A stretch of 39,760 nt of DNA, taken from the NCBI RefSeq assembly GCF_014649955.1, contig NZ_BMUA01000045.1, positions 1 to 39,760 on the forward strand, in the 5' to 3' direction. Origin of the DNA: Streptomyces violascens (GTDB lineage: Bacteria > Actinomycetota > Actinomycetes > Streptomycetales > Streptomycetaceae). The translations under genes and the position numbers were made by a program. This document shows positions 7,681-17,095 of the stretch, piece by piece. Within the stretch, counting starts at the first letter, position 1, and the number at the start of each line of letters is the position of its first letter. The notes below the pieces were generated by a model. It was given only the letters and a program-made list of their open reading frames with translations, was not told the DNA's origin and searched no databases.

Positions 7681-8382
7681 ATGACAGAACAGGACTACGA
7701 CGACAGTGAAGGCTCCCAGGAACTCATCCTGGATATCGGACTGAGCTGGATGGCGTCCAAATCCCAGTATCCGCTATGGCTGTCCACAGCGGACTACGAC
7801 CGATTCGTCCCCAGGACCGGTCCAGTGGATACGCAGATCGCCATCGTAAACCGGGCCATTACCGAGTCCAACCGCACCTCTGGCATGCAGATCGGCGAAG
7901 ATGTAAGGAGAGTGCTGGCCTCCCCCCTGACGGATGAGGCGATCCGCACCGTATGGCTCGGCACCACACAGGCGTACTTCGACCCCGCCGAGCACCGCCT
8001 GACCGGACGTGACTGGATGCACCAGATTGAACAGACATGGACCAGGAGTGTCCGCCGAATTGATGCGGCGTTCATTCCGTCTCCGCCACATCCGGTGACT
8101 GATGCCCCCCTCCGGAGAGCTGTACTGAAACAGATCCGCTCCGTTGCGGGAGATCTTGAACTAGCAGCCTCCAAGGGCTCCGTACCCGGTTTGGTGCCAG
8201 CACTGGAGCAGGTCGTCAACGAAGCCTGCGCGGACCTGGGCTACCGCCTGTTCTTGCGAGCCATGAAGGCATACTTCGTGGAGATCAGCGAAGAACGCTG
8301 CGAGGTATTCATCGCTCTTGGTCAGCTCTTCAGCTACCCGGAGTTCCTCGTCGACGACAACCTCAACGTCAGAGACAGCTAA
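7681..8382 (+). CDS. Hypothetical protein downstream of SUKH gene
   Basis: A 233-residue soluble protein. I chose the ATG at 7681 (MTEQDYDDSE) because GAGGAAAG lies eight bases upstream; an ATG five codons earlier overlaps that site. The N-terminus is acidic. Trp-rich helices follow (LDIGLSWMASKSQYPLWL; GRDWMHQIEQTWTRSVRRID), and the C-terminal half is helical (LVPALEQVVNEACADLGYRL, EISEERCEVFIALGQLFS). There is no signal peptide, transmembrane segment or catalytic motif I recognise. It could be a second immunity-type protein or part of a two-gene unit with the SUKH gene. Function is unknown. Confidence 0.7.
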   Translation: MTEQDYDDSEGSQELILDIGLSWMASKSQYPLWLSTADYDRFVPRTGPVDTQIAIVNRAITESNRTSGMQIGEDVRRVLASPLTDEAIRTVWLGTTQAYFDPAEHRLTGRDWMHQIEQTWTRSVRRIDAAFIPSPPHPVTDAPLRRAVLKQIRSVAGDLELAASKGSVPGLVPALEQVVNEACADLGYRLFLRAMKAYFVEISEERCEVFIALGQLFSYPEFLVDDNLNVRDS

Positions 8383-8429
8383 CCATCAGGGCCCGCGGAA
8401 GCCCGGGCACGTGTGGATCGGGCTTCGGT

Positions 8430-8463
8430 CTCGGCCGTCCGGATCGAGGTCCGGACGGCCGAG
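8430..8463 (+). terminator. Strong hairpin terminator after 7681-8382
   Basis: CTCGGCCGTCCGGA (8430-8443) pairs perfectly with TCCGGACGGCCGAG (8450-8463) across a 6-base loop, about 48 bases past the stop. There is no T-run, as is common for Streptomyces terminators. Confidence 0.7.
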
Positions 8464-8680
8464 GCCGCTTCGTGTCGCTCAGCTACCCAGGTCGATGCCA
8501 GGCGAGAGGTCGCACCCGGCGAGAGCGTGAGTGTGGAATCGGTACGGCGTCATCCAGGCGCCGTATGGGTCCGGACGCAGTGGAGTGTGCCGGTGAGGAC
8601 GGTTTCGGTGTCAGGGCGGATAAGGACCAGGGCGATGGGGCCGGCATCTCATCATCTGCCACCGATGCCTCCACTCGGCA

Positions 8681-8709
8681 GACGAGTCCGCCCTACCGGC
8701 GGACTCGTC
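8681..8709 (-). terminator. Hairpin terminator after ettA-like gene
   Basis: GACGAGTCCGCC (8681-8692) and GGCGGACTCGTC (8698-8709) form a perfect 12-bp stem with a 5-base loop, 26 bases beyond the stop of the ABC-F gene at 8736. Confidence 0.7.
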
Positions 8710-8735
8710 CAGTCTTGTTGTGGGCAGGATGGGTC

Positions 8736-10400
<1,665 letters not shown>

Positions 10401-10437
10401 ATCCCATATCCCAAGCCTTAAACGCGAGTTAGAACAG

Positions 10438-10453
10438 TCCCTGTCTACAGGGA
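10438..10453. promoter_or_regulatory. Short inverted repeat upstream of ettA-like gene
   Basis: TCCCTG-TCTA-CAGGGA lies about 40 bases upstream of the ettA-like start, next to the AT-richer stretch at 10405-10435 that probably holds the promoter. It could be an operator half-site or a leader hairpin. Confidence 0.35.
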
Positions 10454-10518
10454 GTTGGACATACGGACAACGCAAAATCCGCACGTGGAGCGCGTGTATA
10501 ACAGCGTCCGCCAGTCGG

Positions 10519-10680
10519 TCATCGGATCCGCGGGCTGGCGGGGGCGGGTGATCCAGCGGTGGGTGTACCAGAGCGGATGAGGCTGCGCACCGTGGTGATG
10601 GCGGTGGCGACCTGAAGAAAGAACTCCACGCAGGCACGCCGTCGTTCGTGGCAGCGGCGGAACTTGGCCACGAGCACTGT
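10519..10680 (-). pseudogene. C-terminal relic of IS5-family transposase
   Basis: The reverse strand reads LVAKFRRCHERRRACVEFFL then QVATAITTVRSLIR, the usual C-terminal helix of many actinobacterial IS5-type transposases. It then slips one frame into LWYTHRWITRPRQ, which matches the expected ending. Only about 55 codons survive, with a frameshift and no catalytic domain. It abuts the broken 5' end of the pentapeptide gene, suggesting the insertion and later deletion destroyed that gene. Confidence 0.6.
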
Positions 10681-11107
10681 TCGTCGAATGCAACCTCAAC
10701 GACGCAGAGCTCTCCGGAGCCAACCTCGCGGGCAGCAGCCTCTACCGGTCGTCGCTGCGCCGTATCCACGCCAACAACTCAACCTGCGCGAAACCCAACT
10801 CTCCGAGACAGACATGCAGGACGCGGACGCACTCGGCGCCGACCTACGCGACGCGCTAATGCACAAGACAGACGTCCGAGGCGCACACCTCACCGGCGGG
10901 AACCTCCACCGCGCCAGCCTCCACGAAGCACGGCTCGTGGACACCCCCACCGGAGGGAAGATCACCATCGTCGACGTCGAACAACAACTCACCGCCTCGG
11001 TCACTGACCGCACCGAGCTCAGCGACGCCCACCAGACGGAAAGAATGGAAGCCCACATCAACAACTGCACCCGGGCACACATCGACGGCGAGCCAGGCCC
11101 ACGCTGA
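10677..11107 (+). pseudogene. Frameshifted pentapeptide-repeat protein
   Basis: Two frames have to be joined. The first (10677-~10790) reads LFVECNLNDAELSGANLAGS then SLYRSSLRRI; the second (~10780-11107) reads QLNLRETQLSETDMQDADAL, GADLRDALMHKTDVRGAHLT and GGNLHRASLHEARL. The recurring A(D/N)LXX pattern is the right-handed quadrilateral helix of pentapeptide-repeat proteins. The last ~55 residues are non-repetitive. The 5' end is missing at the IS5 relic and there is a frameshift near 10780, so it is very likely dead. Intact relatives include gyrase-protecting proteins, but role cannot be assigned from a fragment. Confidence 0.7.
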
Positions 11108-11301
11108 CCCGCGCCTCCACCGGCTATCAACGCTCAGGAAACCGCATCCCCCTGCCAGCGGAAACAACACGACAGGTCACCACCAAAACCGCGTCAAACG
11201 GACACCCGCAAGATCAACAAACCGAAACGAGCTGCCCAACCCCGGTGGCAGACAAATACTCCCCCAACACCCCACCAAGACACCCACCCACAACTTCACA
11301 C

Positions 11302-11780
11302 ACCCGCCGAGATCGATCAGAGCCCCACGACGGCGCCCGCCGCCCTCCCGGTCGGGGTCGGTGCCACAGGAAACGACTCCCCGACCGGTTACCTCGCGCA
11401 CGGGCCGGCGCCCCACCGCGGCCGTTCGGTGAACAGGGCGGCGCCGTCGTCGAGTTCCTCGGCCTGCCACCCATGGATGTCGAGGAGCAGTCCGTCCAGC
11501 GGAACATCAACTACCCCCGTGATCAGTAAGGAAGCCGACCCCAGGCAAGGAACGGCCTCGCGACCGCGAGCGCCGTACTCACATCCGCGCCCCGCTCTAA
11601 TGCCAGGCCGGTGAGCTTCTCGACCCGTTTCAGGACCTGGTCCCGGGGGTCGGGAGCTGCCGGAGCCTCCCCCAGCGGATGTCGCCCGGAAGGAACTCGG
11701 CGACCTGAATGTGGAGGCCTCCGCTGGCGCCATAGTCGTCGTAGCGGACCAGGGGCGGGCGTGTACGTCTCAGGGGCGGG
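11302..11780 (-). pseudogene. Decayed gene sharing its tail with 1443-1970
   Basis: Protein-like pieces lie in different reverse frames: GGLHIQVAEFLPGDIRWGRL, then KRVEKLTGLALERGADVSTA and VARPFLAWGRLP, then VPLDGLLLDIHGWQAEELDD, and finally REVTGRGVVSCGTDPDREGG. The last piece matches the end of the protein at 1443-1970 (REVTGRGVVSCGTDTDQEGG), and the DNA similarity covers about 104 bp (11302-11404 against 1446-1549). At least three frameshifts separate the pieces. The original protein cannot be named. Confidence 0.5.
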
Positions 11781-11896
11781 ACAGGCGGCCTCCTCCCAGC
11801 CGGTGAACCAGGTAGCAGGGCCGTCAGGGACGGGGATGAGGGCGCAACCACACCCCTGCGATCAGCGGTGAGCTGCTCGCCGTAGTCTCCCGGTCT

Positions 11897-12739
11897 GTGA
11901 AGTCCATACGAACCCTCCTGACCCGCAAAAAGCCCGTACCGGCCATCGTCGGGATCCCCCAGGCCTCGGCACTGGTGTTGCGGGCCATCAGCGAACTCCT
12001 GCGTGCGGGCCGTGCCGAGGAGGCCGAAGAACAGGCGCGCACCTTCCAGCAGGCAGCAGGTCGCGCACCTGGACGGGGTGACCTGACGAACGCAACTGTC
12101 TCGATGCTCGCCGCGCGTGCCGTCCTCGCACAGGGCCGCGCCGCGCAGGCCGTGTCCGAGCTGGACGGTCTGTTGGCCGAGTTGACCGAACCGCCCAGCA
12201 TGCCTCATTACGCGATGTCGCTCGCAGTCCGGGTGAACCGTGCGGCGGCGCTGTGCCACCTTGAGCGGCCTGGCGAGGCCGAGACCGAATGCCGGGACGT
12301 CCTCAAATCCTTGGCGCGTATGACACGGCCCTCGGCAAAGGTGGAACTGGCCGCGCTGCACTGCCTGGTGCTCGCTCTCAACGGCCAGGGCCGCTACGAA
12401 GAGGCGGAGGCTGTCGCCCGCGGTGCCCTACCCCGTGCCGAGAGAGAGGCCGCCATGGCCCTGGGCTGTGGCTTGGTCCACAGCCTCAACGGCCAGGGTC
12501 GCCATGAAGAAGCACTCACCGAGGCCCGCAAGTCTGCCCCCGCCTATGGCCAGGGCGGCGCCGGCGCCATCGGGCTCGGCGCCGCCACCGCTCTGCACGG
12601 CCTGGGCCACCGCGCAGAAGCCGAAGCAGAGGCCCGCCAGGTACTAGCGGACTGCGAAAAGTATCTGCCTCCCGGACACCGTCGAACCCAGCAGACCCAC
12701 CAGCTGCTCGCCCGTATAACCACCGACAGCCCCGGCTAG
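11897..12739 (+). CDS. Tetratricopeptide-repeat protein
   Basis: A 280-residue all-helical protein from the GTG at 11897. An in-frame stop near 11838 rules out a much longer form, and no ribosome-binding site is evident. TPR-like helix pairs run almost end to end: LRAISELLRAGRAEEAEEQA, ARAVLAQGRAAQAVSELDGL, RAAALCHLERPGEAETECRD, HCLVLALNGQGRYEEAEAVA, LVHSLNGQGRHEEALTEARK, ALHGLGHRAEAEAEARQVL. The tail YLPPGHRRTQQTHQLLARI resembles the TPR segments of Streptomyces signalling proteins, here without NB-ARC or caspase domains. It probably acts as a protein-protein adaptor. It could be a detached remnant of a larger TPR regulator. Confidence 0.8.
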   Translation: MKSIRTLLTRKKPVPAIVGIPQASALVLRAISELLRAGRAEEAEEQARTFQQAAGRAPGRGDLTNATVSMLAARAVLAQGRAAQAVSELDGLLAELTEPPSMPHYAMSLAVRVNRAAALCHLERPGEAETECRDVLKSLARMTRPSAKVELAALHCLVLALNGQGRYEEAEAVARGALPRAEREAAMALGCGLVHSLNGQGRHEEALTEARKSAPAYGQGGAGAIGLGAATALHGLGHRAEAEAEARQVLADCEKYLPPGHRRTQQTHQLLARITTDSPG

Positions 12740-13654
12740 CCACGCCGACAGACTTTCCTGCGGCAGTCATCCACCGGCACCGACCGGCTCATCGCCTGCA
12801 CCGAGGCCAAGACAGGCGAGCCCGTCATGATCCTCATGCTCCCCCACGAGACGTGAACACCGGCATCTGCCCACGTCTGCCCAGCAAGAACCATCGCGCG
12901 GGCACGGGGTGAGGCTGCCGGGCCGAGTAGAGCCAGCAGACGATCCGGCAGCCTCGTGGCCGGGCAGGCCGTCGAGGCTGGTTGCCCGCCCAGCCAGGCG
13001 AGCGCACACACTGCTCCGTGCAACCGTCCTTCCTCCTTGCCGCGCGGGGATGCGCGCTGGTGTTCATCGCCGACCCTGCAGCCTGAACACCCGTCCGCCA
13101 CACGGGCCGCCGGGAGCTATCCCGACGGATCACAACGCGTCGAACAAGGCCTGCACGCACGGAAGTTGTCGGCCACCGTCGCGGATCGCCCTGCTGCACG
13201 CCCCTGGTACGTGCCATGCTGCACCCGCCCCGGAGCAGGCGACCGGCCCTATGCCGACGTGACGGAACACCGCACCCCGGGCCCCCGCGCCACAAGGCCC
13301 AACGTGGCTCTGTACGGCTCGGTGACCGGCGCGCACCTCCTTGTCCCGGCGGGTGGTGCTGAAGGCGTGGGGTCAGGAGGATATCGGCGGCGGCAGCTGC
13401 CTCAGGCCACGTACCGCACCCCTACAGCCCGGGGACTTGAAGGGCCGCTGCAGGGCAGCGGTCTGGCCAGGCAGGCCCGGAGCCGGAAGGCGTATGGCAG
13501 GCGGAGATCAACTCCCGCTGCCAGTCTGCGCTGTGCCTCGGTATGAAGGGCGTGGTGTGCCTGGCCGCCGCCGAGGTTCTCGCGCTGGCTGAGGAGCAGG
13601 ACGTCCGCGCGTTCGCGAAAGCGCGAGGAGGGGGCGCCGTGGGATTATGCCGAC
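12740..13654. other. Gene-poor stretch with minor fragments
   Basis: No intact gene recognised. Directly after the TPR gene, 12749-12856 reads LIACTEAKTGEPVMILMLPH before a stop, apparently the C-terminal stub of a lost protein. Near 13545-13620 another stub reads VVCLAAAEVLALAEEQDVRA. The rest is high-GC DNA without family resemblance in any frame. Confidence 0.45.
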
Positions 13655-13948
13655 ATGAGCAGCGAAGTGACCGTTGACGTGAGTGCCTTGGCCATCAACG
13701 TCTCGATCCCGGAGGTTCTCCGTTGGACGGACACACGGCGTGGTGAGGAGTTCACTCTCACCACGATCAATGTCCGACTTCTGGCGGACGGGCATCTCGC
13801 GGCAAAGGCGTATGGCCGACCCACTGGCGGCGGTCGCGGCGCCTACGTCTCGTTCCCGGTGCCCGACAGGCCCGAACTCGCGGCCCTCATAGCCGAAGCG
13901 GCCAGCCGAGCTGCCTCGATGTGGAGTGCTCACCTCGGTCTCGGCTGA
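13655..13948 (+). CDS. Small hypothetical protein
   Basis: A 97-residue protein (MSSEVTVDVSALAINVSIPE to WSAHLGLG) with an acidic beta-rich first half, a Gly-rich loop (YGRPTGGGRGAYVSFPVPD) and a helical end (LAALIAEAASRAASMWSAHL). The single compact domain has normal codon use and no signal peptide. The nearest GGAGG lies too far upstream to be convincing, so the start is uncertain. I do not recognise the family. Confidence 0.6.
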   Translation: MSSEVTVDVSALAINVSIPEVLRWTDTRRGEEFTLTTINVRLLADGHLAAKAYGRPTGGGRGAYVSFPVPDRPELAALIAEAASRAASMWSAHLGLG

Positions 13949-14384
13949 ATCCCCGAGAGGGCGTTCTGCGCGCTTTACAGCAGGCTGAACTGGTCCGGCG
14001 CAATGGCCGCTCGTCAACTGGTGCCGGAGACTGCCCCGTTGTGGGGGATCCGAGTCGCCCACCTGCACGGCCGTGATCCGGCCGGGCCCGCGAGGTACGT
14101 CGAGGAAGCCACCGTGGTCAGCGGAGGTGTGACATGGCAGGGCCCCTCGTCGTTGGCGTGGTGATACCACTCAGCACAGCGGCAACCGAGGGGCTCCTGT
14201 TGGTTCCGTAGTTCAGTACGTCAGCTCGTATTGGACAGGTCGCCTGAGAACGGGGCGGGCAGCGAGGGCGGCGCCGACACTGCCGTCGCCTACACGCGCG
14301 CCGCCCACCCTGAACGCTTCACCATCGGCCCGGCCCAGGCGTAGGTCACCCCGCCTGGGCCGGAGTCAGCATGATGGCGGCGGA
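13949..14384. other. Intergenic stretch with hairpin and possible IS relic
   Basis: No gene. It contains the structured inverted repeat at 14142-14194. Shortly after it, about 20 codons (DTAVAYTRAAHPERFTIGPA) weakly resemble the C-terminus of an IS3 OrfB. Treat it as probable mobile-element debris. Confidence 0.4.
14142..14194. repeat. Nested inverted repeat
   Basis: GCCCCTCG (14142-14149) pairs with CGAGGGGC (14187-14194). TTG/CAA extends the stem with gaps, and GTGGT/ACCAC forms an inner hairpin. This could be the end of a lost insertion sequence or a structured RNA. No gene leads into it closely. Confidence 0.45.
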
Positions 14385-16385
14385 TTACAGCAGTCCGCCA
14401 CCACGGTGGACGACGTGGAGCTTGTTCTGGTAGCCGGCCGCCGCTGGGGCGTCGGTGGTGGTGCCGGTGGTGGTGCCGAAGACGTTGTCCTGGCCCCAGC
14501 TGGTGCCGTTGAAGGCGATCGCGTACAGCTTGGGGTTGCTGTTGGAGGTGCTGCCGCGGTGGACGCAGTACAGCTTGTTGTTGAACACTGCCAGGGCGGG
14601 GGCGGCGGCACTCAGGGAGGTCCCGATTTGGGTGCTTCCGCTCCAGCGGGTGCCATCGAAGGTGCACCACCACAGGTTCTCGGTGTTCAGGCCGCGGTAG
14701 ACGCAGTGGAGCTTGCCGTTGTAGACGGCCAGCGCTGGAGCGTGGGTGCTCTTCTGGCCGCTGATGCGGGTGTCGGAGCTCCAGCGGGTGCCGTCGAAGA
14801 ACGTGACCCACAGGTCTGTGTCGGCGGCGCCGCGGTGGACGCAGTACAGCTTGTTCCCGTAGACCGCCAGCGCCGGGCCGTGGGCGCTCATATGGCCGCC
14901 GAGGCGGGTGTCGGAGCTCCAGCGGGTGCCGTCGAAGGAGGTGACCCACAGCTCCTGGTTGCCGCCGGAGCCGCGGTGGACGCAGTACAGCTTGTTCCCG
15001 TAGACCGCCAGCGCCGGGCTGTGGGCGCTCATATGGCCGCCGAGGCCGATGTCGGTGTTCCAGCTGGTGCCGTCGAAGCGGGTCCAGTACAGGTTCTCGT
15101 TGCTGGTGCTGCCGCGGTGGACGCAGTACAGCTTCCCGCTGTACTCGGCCAGGGCCGGGCCGGTGAGGCTGTTGGCGGCGGCCATCATGGTGCTCTCGTT
15201 CCAGCTGGTGCCATTGGAGGACGCGGTGTGCCGCAGCCGCTGTTCGTTGGGGGTCGACAGCTTGATGTACAGCTGGAAGTGCCCCTCGCTGCTGTTGAAG
15301 TTCCAGAAGTCCGTCCCCTCGGGCCGGGCGGCCAGATTGGCAAGGGCGGGCCGGCTGAAGACAATCGTCCGCGCCTGGACCAAGTCGTCATCGTTGCGGA
15401 ACCACTCGATGAGCGCGGCGACAAAGGCCGTGAGGAAGTAGAGGTGGGTCTGGATGTCCCCGGCACTGCCGTCCCAGTGCCAGGCCGGGTTGTCCCTGAA
15501 GTGGAGAGCGATCTCGGCGAGCTTCTCGTTGACGGTGTCCAGCGCCTCGCGCAGCTTGTTGTACCAGGAGTTCGGGCTGTCGTCGGCCTCCCAGCATTCG
15601 ATGTGGACCGGCAGCGAGGTACCGACCTGCCCGTCGAACAACGTGGTCCCGGAATCGAAGGTCCACCACTTCCCCTTGACCCCCGAGCCGTATTCACGGG
15701 TGACGTTCTTCCGCTTGGTACCCGCGTCGTTGGCCGCGCCGTAGGCCCAGTAGATCTCGTCCTTGGTGGATTCCGGGGTGTCGCGCACGCAGTAGAACCT
15801 GGCGAAGTCCAGCCGCGCGTTCACCCGCGGCAGCTGTGATGCGAGCGCCGGCTCCTGCCGGGAGCTGACCATCAGCGTGACCGCGAAGCCGTAATCGGCC
15901 ATGGCCTCAACGAACTCCGCACTGTCCCAGGAGCCGTCCGGCTGCCGCGCCCCATCGACGTCCACCACGTTCAGGTTCGCCTCGGCCCGGACCTCGTCGC
16001 CCAGAGCAGCCAGATCCTTGCTCAGGTCCGCCTCCGAGTAGCCCTCGGTGATACCGCGTGCGGTCAGGACCTCGGGAAGCACCTGCCGCGTGTGCCCGGC
16101 TTCGGACTCCTGGGCGAACACCCGGCCGAAGTCCAGGATCTCGTCCGGCTCCAGTACCGGGGCCACGCAGTCCACCAGCCGCCGCTCCAGATCGGTCAGC
16201 TCTAAGCCCGCGTCCAGCCGGGCCGCCCCCCGCAGGAGCACTCCCAGCAGCAGATTCGCCGCCCGCCCCGGCCGCCTTCGAGGCGCGCCACGCCCCGCGA
16301 TGACCGGCCGGCCCTGCAACTGAGCGCGCAACCGCTCCAACCGTTCGCTTCGCGAAACGGGTACCCGTGATGCTGACGACGACAT
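14385..16385 (-). CDS. Lectin-like beta-propeller protein
   Basis: A 666-residue protein with ATG at 16385 and GGAGGG seven bases upstream. Residues 410-666 contain five full repeats of about 47 residues plus a half repeat, each with PALAVYGNKLYCVHRGS, then LWVTSFDGTRWSSDT. A half-blade before the first repeat (TASSNGTSWNES) should close the ring, giving a six-bladed propeller like fungal fucose-binding or tachylectin-type lectins. Residues 1-385 are a separate module of unknown fold with FYCVRDTPESTKDEIYWAYG, KGKWWTFDSGTTLF and a Trp-rich helix. No signal peptide is visible, so export would need another route. I infer glycan recognition, perhaps as toxin or defence effector; ligand unknown. 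Confidence 0.8.
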   Translation of the reverse strand: MSSSASRVPVSRSERLERLRAQLQGRPVIAGRGAPRRRPGRAANLLLGVLLRGAARLDAGLELTDLERRLVDCVAPVLEPDEILDFGRVFAQESEAGHTRQVLPEVLTARGITEGYSEADLSKDLAALGDEVRAEANLNVVDVDGARQPDGSWDSAEFVEAMADYGFAVTLMVSSRQEPALASQLPRVNARLDFARFYCVRDTPESTKDEIYWAYGAANDAGTKRKNVTREYGSGVKGKWWTFDSGTTLFDGQVGTSLPVHIECWEADDSPNSWYNKLREALDTVNEKLAEIALHFRDNPAWHWDGSAGDIQTHLYFLTAFVAALIEWFRNDDDLVQARTIVFSRPALANLAARPEGTDFWNFNSSEGHFQLYIKLSTPNEQRLRHTASSNGTSWNESTMMAAANSLTGPALAEYSGKLYCVHRGSTSNENLYWTRFDGTSWNTDIGLGGHMSAHSPALAVYGNKLYCVHRGSGGNQELWVTSFDGTRWSSDTRLGGHMSAHGPALAVYGNKLYCVHRGAADTDLWVTFFDGTRWSSDTRISGQKSTHAPALAVYNGKLHCVYRGLNTENLWWCTFDGTRWSGSTQIGTSLSAAAPALAVFNNKLYCVHRGSTSNSNPKLYAIAFNGTSWGQDNVFGTTTGTTTDAPAAAGYQNKLHVVHRGGGLL

Positions 16386-16404
16386 GGCTCTGCCCTCCAG
16401 CAGG

Positions 16405-16446
16405 TCAGCGCAGCCGGGATCGGGAATGTGCCCGGCTTACGCTCAT
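16405..16446 (-). CDS. Possible 13-residue leader peptide before lectin gene
   Basis: Between the probable promoter and the lectin ATG, a GGAGG is followed four bases later by an ATG opening a 13-codon frame (MSVSRAHSRSRLR) that stops 19 bases before the lectin start. Four serines and five arginines are notable. It could be a regulatory upstream frame or chance; an overlapping ATG four bases upstream opens a longer, unlikely frame. Confidence 0.3.
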   Translation of the reverse strand: MSVSRAHSRSRLR

Positions 16447-16560
16447 TCATCCTCCGGAGCCAACACAAGGTGTACAAGGATGTTTACAGACCGCTAAATT
16501 GGCTCGTATGCCGCCTGGTCGGCTACCACACGGATAACAGACAGCGGATTTGGCCTGAGT
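16447..16560 (-). promoter_or_regulatory. AT-rich probable promoter of the lectin gene
   Basis: The patch at 16465-16515 is clearly AT-richer than its surroundings and contains a CAAGGTGTACAAGG direct repeat next to GTTTACAGACCGCTAAATTG. Its position upstream of the lectin gene suggests a promoter with a repeated regulator site. Exact -35/-10 boxes cannot be fixed by eye. Confidence 0.4.
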
Positions 16561-16663
16561 GCACCGCCCAAGCCCAGGCCGATCCAGCTCCGCGAGCCAC
16601 CTCCGCAGCCAGCCCAGGCGGGGAGGGCAGGGTTCGACAGGCCCCGACGATCTGACGAGAGTT

Positions 16664-17095
16664 CTAGAGTGCACGGCTAGGCGCGGCCTTGTTGCCTTGG
16701 ATCTCAAACCTGCTGCTGTAGGAAACGTCGGCTTCGCTGGAGAGGCCGAGTTGGTACTCGCGGCTCGGCAGCATGCCGTCGGGAATCGCCCACTCAGCTC
16801 TGCTTCGTCGGCCGTCGATGTGGGTGCCAATGTCCTGGACGAACCTGCCTTGGCGAAGCAGCCGCAGCGTATAGGGGTGTATGGAGGAGGCACCCTTCCA
16901 TTCGACCCTCACGGCAGCGCCTGCTTTCCATACCGTGGTTCCCGTGGGTCGGGTGAATGTTGTTGCTGCCCAACTTGTAGGAACCTCTGGTCCGATCAGG
17001 CTGGTGACGGCCAGCGCGAGCGCAACGATCAGGTACAACGAAGGGGACCTGATGAGCCGTTGACGGCGCAGGGCTTCCGGGTACGCAGTGGCCAC
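16664..17095 (-). CDS. Secreted KNH/Kre9-like Ig-fold protein
   Basis: A 143-residue protein from a GTG at 17095. Residues ~17-44 form a signal peptide or membrane anchor (SPSLYLIVALALAVTSLIG, then TSWA-ATTF). The mature part (~45-137) is one Ig-like domain with TFTRPTGTTVWKAGAAVRVE, YTLRLLRQGRFVQDIGTHI, AEWAIPDGMLPSREYQLGL and YSSRFEIQG. This is the pattern of the Kre9/KNH1-like domain, called Ser-Thr-rich GPI-anchored in fungi, which is also found on secreted bacterial proteins. It lies 278 bases upstream of the lectin gene on the same strand. Its role is probably at the cell surface; no enzyme motif is seen. Confidence 0.75.
   Translation of the reverse strand: MATAYPEALRRQRLIRSPSLYLIVALALAVTSLIGPEVPTSWAATTFTRPTGTTVWKAGAAVRVEWKGASSIHPYTLRLLRQGRFVQDIGTHIDGRRSRAEWAIPDGMLPSREYQLGLSSEADVSYSSRFEIQGNKAAPSRAL

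Larger units (their letters stand above)
8383..8735. other. Convergent intergenic region with two hairpins
   Basis: 353 bases between two convergent genes. It contains two strong GC-rich hairpins, annotated separately, and nothing that looks coding. Confidence 0.6.

Noticed and set aside
10401..10769. In-frame N-terminal extension of the ettA-like gene
   Set aside because: The family starts at MAELIYSMRK. The extension runs through an IS5 relic in a different frame and has no protein-like character.
14550..15150. Regularly spaced similar DNA blocks that could suggest a CRISPR-like array
   Set aside because: Spacing is ~140 bp, the blocks lie in frame within one gene, and the units encode propeller blades.
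14406..15839. 477-codon plus-strand frame opposite the propeller gene, Val/Ala/Gly-rich and repetitive
   Set aside because: Its repeats simply mirror the propeller repeats; the composition is not that of a folded protein.
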